Of a stretch of 15,817 nucleotides of DNA, positions 1 to 7,364 are shown in pieces. Position 1 is the first letter of the stretch, and the number at the start of each line of letters is the position of its first letter. A model generated the notes under the pieces. The model had not been told where the DNA came from and ran no database searches. It saw only the letters and a list, made by a program, of their open reading frames with translations. The translations under genes were made by a program, and so were the position numbers. The stretch lies in assembly GCA_041309225.1 (NCBI GenBank), contig JBFYZZ010000262.1, positions 1 to 15,817 of the forward strand. Direction: 5' to 3'. This DNA is from JAFGLY01 sp041309225 (GTDB lineage Bacteria; Myxococcota_A; UBA796; JAFGLY01).

Positions 1-738
1 GGGGCCGCGGCGGCGGCGGCCACGCTCACCCGCCAGGTCCACCTCTGGACGGTGGCCCCCGGCCTCGTGGCGGCCCTGCGCGCCCGATCCTGGCCCGATC
101 GGCTCGGCCGGGCGGCCCTCGCGTGCCTGCCCGTGGTCCTCTTCGCCCCCCTGGTGGTCCTGTGGGGCGGCACCTCGCCGCCGTCCTACGCCGACTGGGC
201 CCGGGCGTCCGTGAACCTCGACGTGCTGGTCTACGCCGTGGCCACGTTCGGCGCCCTCGCCCTCTTCTGGTCCCCCTGGCTCGGCTGCGAGGCGAACTCG
301 GGGCGCGGGGCCCGGATCGGCACGGTCGCGGCGGCCGCTGCGGGGGTCCTGCTGCTCGTGCTCCACCCCCTCCCGTGGCACGGGGACCCGCTGCGCTGGG
401 GTGGCTCGCTCTGGACGCTCGCCTCCCGGTTCCCCCCTCTCCTCGGCACACCGGTCCTGTTCTGGATTCTGGTCCCGATCGGCGCGGCGGCCCTCCTGCT
501 CCTCGCCCGGGTGGGCTGGCGGCGGGGCGACCTCGGACCGGCCGTCACCCTCGCCGCCTTCCTCGCCGCCAACCTCGCGAGCCCGCGGGCCTACCAGAAG
601 TACTGGGAGCCGTTCGCCATCGTGATGATCGCCCGTGCCGTGCGCGACCTGCCCGACCGGCCCCGCCGCGCGCTCCTCGGGCCCGCCCTCCTGGTGGGGG
701 GCACCTTCGCCGTGGACGTGGTGCGCTTCTGGTGGTGA
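1..738 (+). CDS. Polytopic membrane protein, C-terminal part (possible GT-C-type glycosyltransferase)
   Basis: The frame is open from the first base, so this is taken as the 3' part of a longer gene; a GTG at 52 is only an internal alternative. About 245 residues are visible. They hold roughly six hydrophobic helices, near bases 118-171, 214-288, 313-378, 439-516, 535-582 and 670-738, linked by short Arg/Pro/Trp-rich loops. The segment ASPRAYQKYWEPF near base 580 resembles loops of membrane glycosyltransferases and polymer-assembly proteins, but there is no diagnostic catalytic motif in the visible part. It sits 53 bases upstream of rfbF on the same strand, which fits a role in surface-polysaccharide assembly in the inner membrane. 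The family assignment is inference; membrane topology is the only firm claim. Confidence 0.6.
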   Translation, partial: GAAAAAATLTRQVHLWTVAPGLVAALRARSWPDRLGRAALACLPVVLFAPLVVLWGGTSPPSYADWARASVNLDVLVYAVATFGALALFWSPWLGCEANSGRGARIGTVAAAAAGVLLLVLHPLPWHGDPLRWGGSLWTLASRFPPLLGTPVLFWILVPIGAAALLLLARVGWRRGDLGPAVTLAAFLAANLASPRAYQKYWEPFAIVMIARAVRDLPDRPRRALLGPALLVGGTFAVDVVRFWW

Positions 739-781
739 GCCCGGCCGGGCCCGGCCGCGGCGCCGGGTTACCCTCCGGGCC

Positions 782-786
782 AGGAG
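782..786 (+). promoter_or_regulatory. Ribosome binding site for rfbF
   Basis: AGGAG lies five bases before the ATG at 792 and decides that start over the longer open frame that begins near 123 in the same phase. Confidence 0.6.
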
Positions 787-791
787 CGCCG

Positions 792-1568
792 ATGAGAACG
801 ATCATCCTCGCGGGCGGCCTCGGCACGCGTCTCTCGGAGGAGACGGTCCTCGTCCCCAAGCCCATGGTGGAGATCGGCGGCATGCCGATCCTCCTGCACA
901 TCATGCACCTCTACGCGGCGCAGGGCTTCCGCGAGTTCGTGGTGGCCCTGGGCTACAGGGGCGAGCGGATCAAGGAGTGCTTCCTCAACTTCAAGGAGCT
1001 GAACTCCGACCTCACCATCAACCTCGCCGCCGGGCACGTCGAGGTCGCCTCGCCCCATCCCCTCCCGGACTGGCGCGTGCACCTCGTGGATACCGGGCCC
1101 ACCACCGACACGGGGGGGCGCATCAAGCGGCTGGCCGGCTGGCTGGGCGAGGGCGACACCTTCATGATGACCTACGGCGACGGCCTCGCGGACGTCGACC
1201 TCAACGCACTCGTGGCGTTCCACCGGTCCCATGGCCGCCTCGCCACGGTCACCGCCGTGCGCCCGCCCGGCCGGTTCGGCGCCATCGAGCTCGAGGGCGA
1301 CCGCGTGCGGCGCTTCGCCGAGAAGCCCCAGGCCGGGGAAGGATGGATCAACGGCGGGTTCATGGTGCTCGATCGCCGGGTGCTCGACTACATCCCCGGC
1401 GACGACTCGGTCTTCGAGGTGGGCCCCATGGAGCGCCTCGCCGCCGACGGGCAGCTCATGGCCTGGAGGCACGCGGGGTTCTTCCAGCCGATGGACACGC
1501 TCCGCGAGAAGCGCCTGCTCGAGGGGCTGTGGACGAGCGGTCGGGCGCCCTGGAAGGTGTGGCGATGA
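792..1568 (+). CDS. rfbF: Glucose-1-phosphate cytidylyltransferase
   Basis: This 258-residue protein should convert alpha-D-glucose 1-phosphate and CTP to CDP-glucose and pyrophosphate in the cytoplasm, the first step towards CDP-linked deoxy sugars. The nucleotidyltransferase signature LAGGLGTR is at residues 6-13, followed by the VPKPMVEIGG segment with Lys23. The metal-site YGDG is at 128-131, EKP at 177-179 and GWINGGF at 184-190. The C-terminal FQPMDTLREK (231-240) and the APWKVW ending are typical of RfbF rather than RmlA or GalU. Length matches the family (about 257). The ATG at 792 starts exactly at the conserved MRTIILAGG and has a good ribosome site. Its stop overlaps the start of rfbG by four bases (ATGA), so the two are probably translationally coupled. 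I see nothing broken in it. Confidence 0.93.
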   Translation: MRTIILAGGLGTRLSEETVLVPKPMVEIGGMPILLHIMHLYAAQGFREFVVALGYRGERIKECFLNFKELNSDLTINLAAGHVEVASPHPLPDWRVHLVDTGPTTDTGGRIKRLAGWLGEGDTFMMTYGDGLADVDLNALVAFHRSHGRLATVTAVRPPGRFGAIELEGDRVRRFAEKPQAGEGWINGGFMVLDRRVLDYIPGDDSVFEVGPMERLAADGQLMAWRHAGFFQPMDTLREKRLLEGLWTSGRAPWKVWR

Positions 1569-2584
1569 CCTGGGCCGGACGTCGCGTGCTGGTCACCGGC
1601 GCCACCGGGCTCGTGGGCTCGTGGCTCTGCCGGCGTCTCGTGGACGAGGGCGCATACGTGGTGGCGTTCGTCCGCGACTGGGATCCCCAGTCGGAGCTCG
1701 TCCGCTCGGGGACCGTCCTCCGCCTCGCGGTCACCCAGGGGTGCCTCGAAGACTTCGCCGCCGTCGAGCGGGCGGTGGTGGACCAGGAGGCGGACACCGT
1801 GCTCCACGTGGGGGCACAGGCCATCGTCGGGTACGCGCTGAGGAACCCGCTCGGCGCCTTCGAGGCCAACATCCGAGGTACCTGGCACGTGCTGGAGGCC
1901 TGCCGGCGCCACGCGGACCAGGTCCACCGGATCGTGGTCGCCTCCAGCGACAAGGCCTACGGCGAGGTGGACAGCCTGCCCTACACCGAGGACATGCCGG
2001 CTGCCGGCCGCCACCCCTACGACGTCTCCAAGTCGTGTGCGGACCTCCTGGCCCAGACCTACGCCCACACCTGGGGCCTGCCCGTGGCGGTGGCCCGGTG
2101 CGGCAACATCTACGGCGGCGGCGACCTCAACTGGAGCCGCATCGTCCCGGCCACCATCCTGGCCGCGGTGCAGGGCCGCCCGGTGGTCCTGCGCTCGGAC
2201 GGCACCTACACCCGCGACTACCTCTACGTGGACGACGTCGTGGACGCCTACCTCGCGCTCGCCGAGGCGTCCGGCCGGGAGGAAGTCCGGGGCCACGCCT
2301 TCAACTTCGCACCGGGGCGGCCGTCCACCGTGCTCGAGATCGTCGGCGCCGTCCTCGAGGTGATGGGGTACGCGCACCTGGAGCCGGTGATCCTCGACCG
2401 GGCGCGGGCCGAGATCCGCCACCAGTACCTCGACGCCAGGCTCGCGCGAACGGTGCTGGGCTGGACTCCACGGTGGTCCCAGGCGGAGGGGCTCCGGGCG
2501 ACGGTCGCCTGGTACCGGGCCTACCTCGCGGAGTCCCTGGCCCAGGCCCGGGCCGCGGCCGGGCAGGGTGGTGAGGGGACCTGA
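1565..2584 (+). CDS. rfbG: CDP-glucose 4,6-dehydratase
   Basis: This 339-residue short-chain dehydrogenase/reductase should convert CDP-glucose to CDP-4-keto-6-deoxyglucose with bound NAD. The N-terminal Rossmann motif GATGLVG is at residues 12-18. The active-site strand SSDKAYG is at 127-133, and the Tyr-x-x-x-Lys pair is Y152/K156 within HPYDVSKS. The following ARCGNIYGGGDLNWSRIVP block (177-195) and RDYLYVDDVVDAY (217-229) are characteristic of RfbG and separate it from RmlB and Gmd, which carry Asp-Glu where this protein has Asp-Lys. It directly follows rfbF with an ATGA overlap, so substrate and enzyme are paired. The last codons lie in a hairpin shared with the convergent glycosyltransferase gene. 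Family assignment is strong; exact substrate is inferred from the rfbF neighbour. Confidence 0.9.
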   Translation: MTWAGRRVLVTGATGLVGSWLCRRLVDEGAYVVAFVRDWDPQSELVRSGTVLRLAVTQGCLEDFAAVERAVVDQEADTVLHVGAQAIVGYALRNPLGAFEANIRGTWHVLEACRRHADQVHRIVVASSDKAYGEVDSLPYTEDMPAAGRHPYDVSKSCADLLAQTYAHTWGLPVAVARCGNIYGGGDLNWSRIVPATILAAVQGRPVVLRSDGTYTRDYLYVDDVVDAYLALAEASGREEVRGHAFNFAPGRPSTVLEIVGAVLEVMGYAHLEPVILDRARAEIRHQYLDARLARTVLGWTPRWSQAEGLRATVAWYRAYLAESLAQARAAAGQGGEGT

Positions 2585-2596
2585 GAGCGCAGGTCC
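2577..2596. terminator. Hairpin between convergent genes, possible bidirectional terminator
   Basis: A perfect 7-base-pair stem (GGACCTG / CAGGTCC) with a six-base loop covers the rfbG stop codon and most of the 14-base gap to the convergent glycosyltransferase stop at 2599. There is no T-tract on either strand, so intrinsic termination is uncertain; a role in limiting convergent read-through or protecting 3' ends is inference. Confidence 0.4.
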
Positions 2597-2598
2597 GG

Positions 2599-3282
2599 CT
2601 ACCCCCGCATCCGGAGCCGGGCGAGGGTGACGAGGTAGGTGACCACGAAGCGGGCGAGGCTCCGCTTGGTCTCCCCGTACATGCGCTTGCGGAACCTGAA
2701 GGGCAGCTCGACGATCTGCAGGTCGCGGTGGCGGCGGCCCATCCGGAAGAGGATCTCCTCGATGACGTCGAAGTGGTCGCTCCCGAGGTCCAGCTCCCGC
2801 AACCAGTCGCCCCGGTACAGCTTGAAGGAGTTGGAGATGTCCCGGCAGCGGATCCCGAGCACGAGGCCGTACGTGGCGTTGAGGGCGCGGCTCATGGCCC
2901 GCAGGTGCCAGGGGTTCTCGAGCGACCCCCCCTCGACGTACCGGCTCGCTACGACCACGTCGCCGCGGTCGCGGGCGGCCCACAGGTCGCGGACGAACTC
3001 AGGGTCGTGGGACCCGTCGGCGTCCATGAACAGGATCCAGCCCCCCCTGGCCTCCCGGATGCCCGTGCGCACGGCGTTCCCGAACGCATCGCCCCCCCGG
3101 CGGTTCACGTAGCGGACGCCGTGCTCGGCCGCGACCGCGGGTGTGCCGTCGCGCGGCTCCACCGTGTCCACCACGAGGATCTCCGCGTCGATCCCCTCCA
3201 GCGCAGCCCGCAGGCGGGGCAGCAGGACCCGGAGGTTGGCCTCCTCGAGGTAGCAGGGCAGGGCGACCGAGAGATCCGGCAC
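2599..3282 (-). CDS. Family 2 glycosyltransferase (DPM1/polyprenyl-phosphate type)
   Basis: This 227-residue GT-A fold protein should transfer a sugar from a nucleotide donor to a lipid phosphate or growing glycan. It starts LSVALPCYLEEANL (residues 4-17), the usual first strand of GT2. The donor/metal motif is FMDADGSHDP (85-94), then SRY at 113-115 and a basic FRKRMYGETKRS segment (197-208) like that of dolichyl-phosphate mannosyltransferase relatives. There is no C-terminal membrane helix pair, so it is probably peripheral. The start is GTG, preceded by GGGAGG in the end of the upstream epimerase gene, with only three bases between them, so co-translation is likely. The neighbours suggest a CDP- or other deoxy sugar donor, but the donor cannot be read from the sequence. 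Confidence 0.85.
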   Translation of the reverse strand: MPDLSVALPCYLEEANLRVLLPRLRAALEGIDAEILVVDTVEPRDGTPAVAAEHGVRYVNRRGGDAFGNAVRTGIREARGGWILFMDADGSHDPEFVRDLWAARDRGDVVVASRYVEGGSLENPWHLRAMSRALNATYGLVLGIRCRDISNSFKLYRGDWLRELDLGSDHFDVIEEILFRMGRRHRDLQIVELPFRFRKRMYGETKRSLARFVVTYLVTLARLRMRG

Positions 3283-3285
3283 GAC

Positions 3286-4320
3286 CTACCTCCCGTCCCC
3301 GCCGAGCTCCCGGCACCAGGCGATCGTCCGCCGCACGCCCTCCTCCCAGCCGATCGCGGGTGACCACCCGAAGCACGCCCGGGCCGCATGCGTGTCCGAG
3401 ACGAACACCCGCTGGTCCTCAGGCCGCTCCGGGAGGCGCCGGAAATGCATCCGGACGTCCAGCTCCCGCTCCAGGAACGCGAACAGCTCGAGGAGCGAGA
3501 GGGCGTTGGCCGGGCCGCCGCCGATGTTGAAGGCCCGGCCCCGCGCGGCGTCGGCGTGGGCCACGGCGGCGACGTAGCAGGACACGAGGTCGTCCACGTG
3601 GAGGAGGTCGCGCACCTGGCGGCCGTCCCCGGAGATGGTGAACGGCTCGGTGGCGCGGCCGGAGGCGATCTCGAGGGCCCGTCCCACGAACCAGCCCACC
3701 CACCCCTGGTCCCAGGTGGCGTACTGCCGGCCCCCGTACACGGAGGAGTGGCGGAACACCACGGTCCGCAGCCCGTACATGCGCGCCCAGTCGAGCATGT
3801 ACTGGTCCACGGCCCCCTTGGAGCAGCCGTAGGGGGTGCGGAAGTCGAGCGGGAGCGACTCGTCGAACCCCTGCGCCCAGCCCCGGGCCACCCAGCGGGT
3901 GGGGGTGGCCTCGTACGTGACGCCCGCGAGCGCCCCGTAGACCTTGTTGGAGGAGGAGTACGTCACCACGGCCTCGGGGGCGTGGGCCCGGACGGCCTCG
4001 AGGAGGTGGAAGCCGCCGACCACGTTGGTCTCGAAGTCGAGCCGCGGGTTCTCGAGCGAGGTGGTCATGGCCACCTGGCCGGCGAGGTGGAACACCACGT
4101 CGGGCCGGGCGTCCCGGACCGCGTGGATCACGTCGTCAGGGTTGCGGACGTCGCCGTGGACGAAGCGGACGTCGCCCTCCCGGCGCAGCCACGCGAGGTT
4201 CTGCTCGCTGCCCGGGCGCCTCAGGTTGTCGAGCACGGCCAGGTCCTCCCCGGCCGCGAGGACGGCCCGTGCCAGGTTGGACCCGATGAACCCGGTGCCG
4301 CCGGTGATCAGGTAGCGCAT
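3286..4320 (-). CDS. rfbE: CDP-paratose 2-epimerase-like sugar epimerase
   Basis: This 344-residue NAD-dependent SDR enzyme resembles CDP-paratose (tyvelose) 2-epimerase, which inverts C2 of a CDP-dideoxyhexose. The Rossmann motif GGTGFIG is at residues 7-13 and HLAGQVAMTTS at 78-88. The active-site strand YSSSNKVYG is at 121-129, and GFDESLPLDFRTPYGCSKGA (151-170) supplies Y164 and K168. FRHSSVYGGRQYATWDQGWV (189-208) is a hallmark of this epimerase group, not of UDP-glucose epimerases. The ATG at 4320 opens exactly at the conserved MRYLITGG and has GGAG upstream; longer in-frame extension into the previous gene is rejected. It overlaps that gene by 13 bases and leads into the glycosyltransferase after a three-base gap. 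Close relatives may act on other NDP sugars, so the substrate is inferred. Confidence 0.83.
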   Translation of the reverse strand: MRYLITGGTGFIGSNLARAVLAAGEDLAVLDNLRRPGSEQNLAWLRREGDVRFVHGDVRNPDDVIHAVRDARPDVVFHLAGQVAMTTSLENPRLDFETNVVGGFHLLEAVRAHAPEAVVTYSSSNKVYGALAGVTYEATPTRWVARGWAQGFDESLPLDFRTPYGCSKGAVDQYMLDWARMYGLRTVVFRHSSVYGGRQYATWDQGWVGWFVGRALEIASGRATEPFTISGDGRQVRDLLHVDDLVSCYVAAVAHADAARGRAFNIGGGPANALSLLELFAFLERELDVRMHFRRLPERPEDQRVFVSDTHAARACFGWSPAIGWEEGVRRTIAWCRELGGDGR

Positions 4321-5255
4321 GGACCGTCTCCGAGGTGTGCCCGTTGGTGCGCGATCGTGCGGCGCAGGCCCTCCTCCAGGGAGATCGCCGGGCGCCACCC
4401 GAGGCTCTGGAGGGGGCCGAGGTCCACCGTGACCTCCATCGCCTCGTGCGGGCGGTAGGGCAGCGCGCCGAAGGCGAGCCGGGTCGCCGGCTGCCCGGCG
4501 AGGCGCCAGGCCGTCCCGACCAGCTCCCGGATGGAGGTGGAGCGGCCGCTGCCGACCTCGATCCGCCGGAACCCGGGCGGCGCCCCCCGGACGGACCCGA
4601 GCACCCGCACGAACGCGTCGGCGCAGTCGTCCACGTACAGGAAGTCGCGGCGCTGCTCCCCGGGCGTGAAGGCGATCTCGGGGACACCCCGGACCAGGTC
4701 GGCCACCACGCGCGTCACGAACCCGGTGGGATCGTCGCCGGGGCCGTAGACGTGGTCCATGGCCATCTCCACGCCGGCGATCCGGTCGGAGGCGCCCCGG
4801 AGCCACTCCAGGAACTGGGCCTTGGATCGCGCGTAGGGGCTGACGTCGGGGGGGAGCCGGGTGCCCGCCTGGAGGAACACCGGCACGCGGTGGCGCGTCG
4901 CGAGGTCCAGCAGGCGGACCCCGAGGAGCACGTTGGCCTCCACGAGTTCGACCAGCGACTCCCCGCTGCGCCCGTACCGGTTGGCGCAGTGCACGACGGC
5001 GTCGATCCCGTGCGCCTCGAACACCGCGTCCGGCGGGCTCCGGTCGAGGTCGACCGAGGCCGTGCGCGGCAGGACGTCGAGGATCCGGCCGGTGCGGGAG
5101 GTGGAGCGCTTGAGCACCACGACCGCGTACCCGCCGGCCAGGAGGCGGCGCAGGAGGACGCTTCCGAGGAAGCCGGTCGCGCCGGTGAGCAGGACCGTGG
5201 GGGGGTCCGCCGCGGCGGTCCCGGCGTGGGCGCGGGGGCGCTCGGGTCCGCCCAT
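4308..5255 (-). CDS. NAD(P)-dependent sugar-nucleotide reductase, abequose/paratose synthase-like
   Basis: This 315-residue SDR protein most resembles CDP-abequose/paratose synthases (RfbJ/RfbS), which reduce the C4 ketone of CDP-4-keto-dideoxy or deoxy hexoses. GATGFLG is at residues 25-31 and the VVLKRSTSRTGRI stretch at 46-58 is like the RfbJ second strand. CANRYGRSGES is at 90-100, the catalytic Thr is probably T132 in AGTRLP, and YARSKAQFLEWL (141-152) supplies Y141/K145. RRDFLYVDDCADAF is at 202-215. The ATG at 5255 has AGGAGG four bases upstream (5260-5265), which supports the roughly 18-residue extension before the Rossmann fold. It is followed with a 13-base overlap by the 2-epimerase-like gene. 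A general NDP-sugar epimerase/reductase is the alternative; stereochemistry cannot be told. Confidence 0.72.
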   Translation of the reverse strand: MGGPERPRAHAGTAAADPPTVLLTGATGFLGSVLLRRLLAGGYAVVVLKRSTSRTGRILDVLPRTASVDLDRSPPDAVFEAHGIDAVVHCANRYGRSGESLVELVEANVLLGVRLLDLATRHRVPVFLQAGTRLPPDVSPYARSKAQFLEWLRGASDRIAGVEMAMDHVYGPGDDPTGFVTRVVADLVRGVPEIAFTPGEQRRDFLYVDDCADAFVRVLGSVRGAPPGFRRIEVGSGRSTSIRELVGTAWRLAGQPATRLAFGALPYRPHEAMEVTVDLGPLQSLGWRPAISLEEGLRRTIAHQRAHLGDGPCAT

Positions 5256-5259
5256 CCTG

Positions 5260-5265
5260 CCTCCT
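5260..5265 (-). promoter_or_regulatory. Ribosome binding site for the sugar reductase
   Basis: AGGAGG on the - strand, four bases before the ATG at 5255, fixes that start. The 49-base gap to the upstream GTPase stop also contains a weak TACGTT (-10-like) on the same strand, not strong enough to call a promoter. Confidence 0.55.
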
Positions 5266-5304
5266 CGGGCACGGAACGTACCCCGGCGCCCGCGGACCGG
5301 CCGT

Positions 5305-6288
5305 CTACGTGCGCAGCTCCACGACGTCGCCGTCCCGCAGGACGTGGGAGCGGTGCACGGTCTGCCCCTCGAAGGCGCCGCTGCCCCAGATCCGCGCGCT
5401 CCTGAGCCGGGCGAGGAGCTCCTTGTGGATGCGCTCGGCGAGATCGCCCACCGTCGAGCCCTCGGGGAGCGTGAACGGCCTGGCCCGATCGGGGGGCTTG
5501 CCGGGCTCCTTGGTGTAGACGCGCACGATGCGCAGGGCGCGGAACGTCGCGAGCGCGAGGTCGTCCAGGCCCTCCCGGGTCACCGTGGACACCGCGTGCA
5601 GCGGCCAGGGCACCTCGAGCAGCTCCCGCAGCGTGGCCACGTTGTCGCAGACGCCGAGCCGGTCGAGGCCGGTGGCCACCACCAGGAGGGGCTGGGAGCG
5701 GATCCCGTCCGGCGGTGCCGGCGGCGGGGTCCGGGTCGCGGGATGGAGACGTGCCCGCCGCGCCTCCAGCGCCGCGAGCCCGTCCTCCAGCCCGGTGAGC
5801 GGGTCCTCGCCCGAGACCACGAGCCACAGGAGGTCCGCACGCCGGGCGAGCTCGATGACCCAGGGCTCCGTGCGATCGGCGTCGAAGGGAGGCAGGTCGA
5901 CCAGTTGGATGGCCACGTCCTGCCAGGGCATCATCCCCGGTGTGGGCTCCCGCGTGGTGCCGGGCCACTCGCCCACCTCCGGCTCGGCCCGGGTGAGCGA
6001 GGCCACGAGCGACGACTTCCCGGTGTTGGGCAGCCCCACCAGGGCCACCTGGCCCGCCCCCTCCGAGGGGACGTGCCAGGAGAACCCCGAGCGGGCGCCC
6101 TTCTTCTCCGGGGTGCGGCGGAGCTTCGCGAGCCGCGCCTTGAGCTCGCCCTGGAGGCGGTCGGTCCCCTTGTGCTTGGGGATGAGCCGCAGCATCTCCT
6201 CCAGGGCGGCGACCTTCTCCCGAACGGTGGTAGCCTTCTTGAAACGCTCGTCGGCGGACAGGTAGTCGGGGGTCAGGTTGGCCGGCAT
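5305..6288 (-). CDS. Obg/DRG-like GTPase with C-terminal TGS domain
   Basis: This 327-residue cytoplasmic protein has an N-terminal helical, basic region (1-75), a TRAFAC-class G domain (about 79-250) and a TGS domain (about 253-327) ending HVLRDGDVVEL. The P-loop is GLPNTGKSS at residues 85-93, switch I has GTT at 110-112, and the G3 motif is DLPPF at 131-135 instead of DxPG. No NKxD is present; the base-recognition position appears to be ATGLD at 205-209. STVTREGLDDL at 234-244 fits G5. Such DRG-like proteins bind ribosomes or RNA in general, but the role of this one is unknown. The start follows the membrane-protein stop by six bases, so the two share a transcript. The link to the sugar genes 49 bases downstream may be only positional. 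Confidence 0.85.
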   Translation of the reverse strand: MPANLTPDYLSADERFKKATTVREKVAALEEMLRLIPKHKGTDRLQGELKARLAKLRRTPEKKGARSGFSWHVPSEGAGQVALVGLPNTGKSSLVASLTRAEPEVGEWPGTTREPTPGMMPWQDVAIQLVDLPPFDADRTEPWVIELARRADLLWLVVSGEDPLTGLEDGLAALEARRARLHPATRTPPPAPPDGIRSQPLLVVATGLDRLGVCDNVATLRELLEVPWPLHAVSTVTREGLDDLALATFRALRIVRVYTKEPGKPPDRARPFTLPEGSTVGDLAERIHKELLARLRSARIWGSGAFEGQTVHRSHVLRDGDVVELRT

Positions 6289-6294
6289 GGAGGC

Positions 6295-7203
6295 CTACAG
6301 GAAGACCGCGACCCCCGCGACGAGGACCAGGAGGGCCGACAGCAGGGGGACCATGAGCGCCCTGGGGGCGGCACCGGGCTGCATCGGCAGGAAGTCGCCG
6401 GCCTCGTCGAGGCGGATCGGGCCGGGCAGGGTGACGAGGAGCCGGGCGCTGGCCGGGGCGGCAGGGTCGAAGAGGACGGGCGTCTCGGGGCCGTCCGAGA
6501 GGACCAGGGGATTGCGCGTGGCCCACTCGAGCACCAGCGGTTCGGGCGCGCCCTCGGGCACGTACCGGTACTCCAGGCGGTGGACGGGGGGGAGGCCGAA
6601 GGCGGACGTCACGTCGTCGCGAGCCCAGAACTCGCCGGGCGTCACGGCGCCGTGGCGCATGAGGTGGACGGCGAGCCGCCGGTCCCGCACCGCCGGGACC
6701 AGGATCCGGGCACCCAGGGCGGGCAGGAGGAGGAAGAGGAGCGTCCAGGGCGGAAAGGGCCTCCGCCAGGTGCCCTCCACCCGCGCCACCTCCGGCCGAT
6801 CCGGGAGGTATTCGACGACGACGGCGTCACCCGGGTCGCGGAATCCGCCGATCCGCCAGGAGGTGCCCTCCACCAGGGCGACCGCCTCCGGGCCGGGCGC
6901 CGCCGGCCGGAAGGCGAACCGGACCGCCTGCAGCGACAGGGCCCGGGGCCAGCGGTCCCCGGGCTCGAGCTCGGGTACCCGGCTCGTGGCGGTGACCGTC
7001 CCGCCGGTCGTGGCCGGATCCCCGCGGAACCACCAGGCCGAGGCGACGTCGGTGCGTGGCGCGACGGTGAGGAAGATCGCGAGGCCGACGCCCAGGAGCG
7101 CGCACCCCAGCTGGATCCGGAGGCCCCGGAGGAACACCTGCGCGAGGAGGTCCCTGGAGAGGGCCCTGGGCGGGGGCGTGAGGCGGGGCAGCCGGGGCAG
7201 CAA
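6295..7203 (-). CDS. DUF3592-like membrane protein of unknown function
   Basis: This 302-residue protein has three hydrophobic helices (about residues 30-47, 150-170 and 284-302). Between the first two is a beta-rich extracytoplasmic-type domain with EYLPDRPEVARVEGTWR (130-146), the kind of segment seen in DUF3592 proteins, and a similar second beta domain (180-275) follows helix two. The pattern of two related domains suggests an internal duplication, which I infer from content rather than alignment. It starts at TTG; this is accepted because GGAGG lies seven bases upstream (7211-7215) and no ATG/GTG is better placed. It is the first gene of the leftward run and sits six bases before the GTPase. 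No enzymatic motif is visible. Confidence 0.7.
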   Translation of the reverse strand: MLPRLPRLTPPPRALSRDLLAQVFLRGLRIQLGCALLGVGLAIFLTVAPRTDVASAWWFRGDPATTGGTVTATSRVPELEPGDRWPRALSLQAVRFAFRPAAPGPEAVALVEGTSWRIGGFRDPGDAVVVEYLPDRPEVARVEGTWRRPFPPWTLLFLLLPALGARILVPAVRDRRLAVHLMRHGAVTPGEFWARDDVTSAFGLPPVHRLEYRYVPEGAPEPLVLEWATRNPLVLSDGPETPVLFDPAAPASARLLVTLPGPIRLDEAGDFLPMQPGAAPRALMVPLLSALLVLVAGVAVFL

Positions 7204-7364
7204 CCGCGGTCCTCCGGGCGGACGGACGGGGAGGTCTGGAATAGCACGGGTCCGCGGGTGCGGGCGAGTGCCGGCCCGGATCCGGAAGGGAGGTCCGCTC
7301 CGTTCCCTTGCCCGCCCGGATCCCCGGCATTACCCCCCGCCCTCTCCCGGACCGGAGCGATCCC
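7204..7364. promoter_or_regulatory. Divergent intergenic region with probable promoters for both sides
   Basis: These 161 bases separate the leftward membrane protein/GTPase genes from the rightward deoxyhypusine-synthase-like gene. On the - strand TGCTATTCC (7238-7246) looks like an extended -10 element, with no clear -35. On the + strand CATTACCCCC near 7328-7337 is 28 bases before the ATG. GGAG (7354-7357) is the ribosome site for the gene at 7365. Specific promoter positions are tentative. Confidence 0.35.

Noticed and set aside
4321..4806. A longer N-terminus for the 2-epimerase-like gene
   Set aside because: The extra 162 residues overlap the reductase gene out of frame and precede the natural MRYLITGG start.
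7308..7364. TTG start giving a 19-residue extension to the deoxyhypusine-like protein
   Set aside because: It has no ribosome site, while the ATG at 7365 has GGAG at good spacing.
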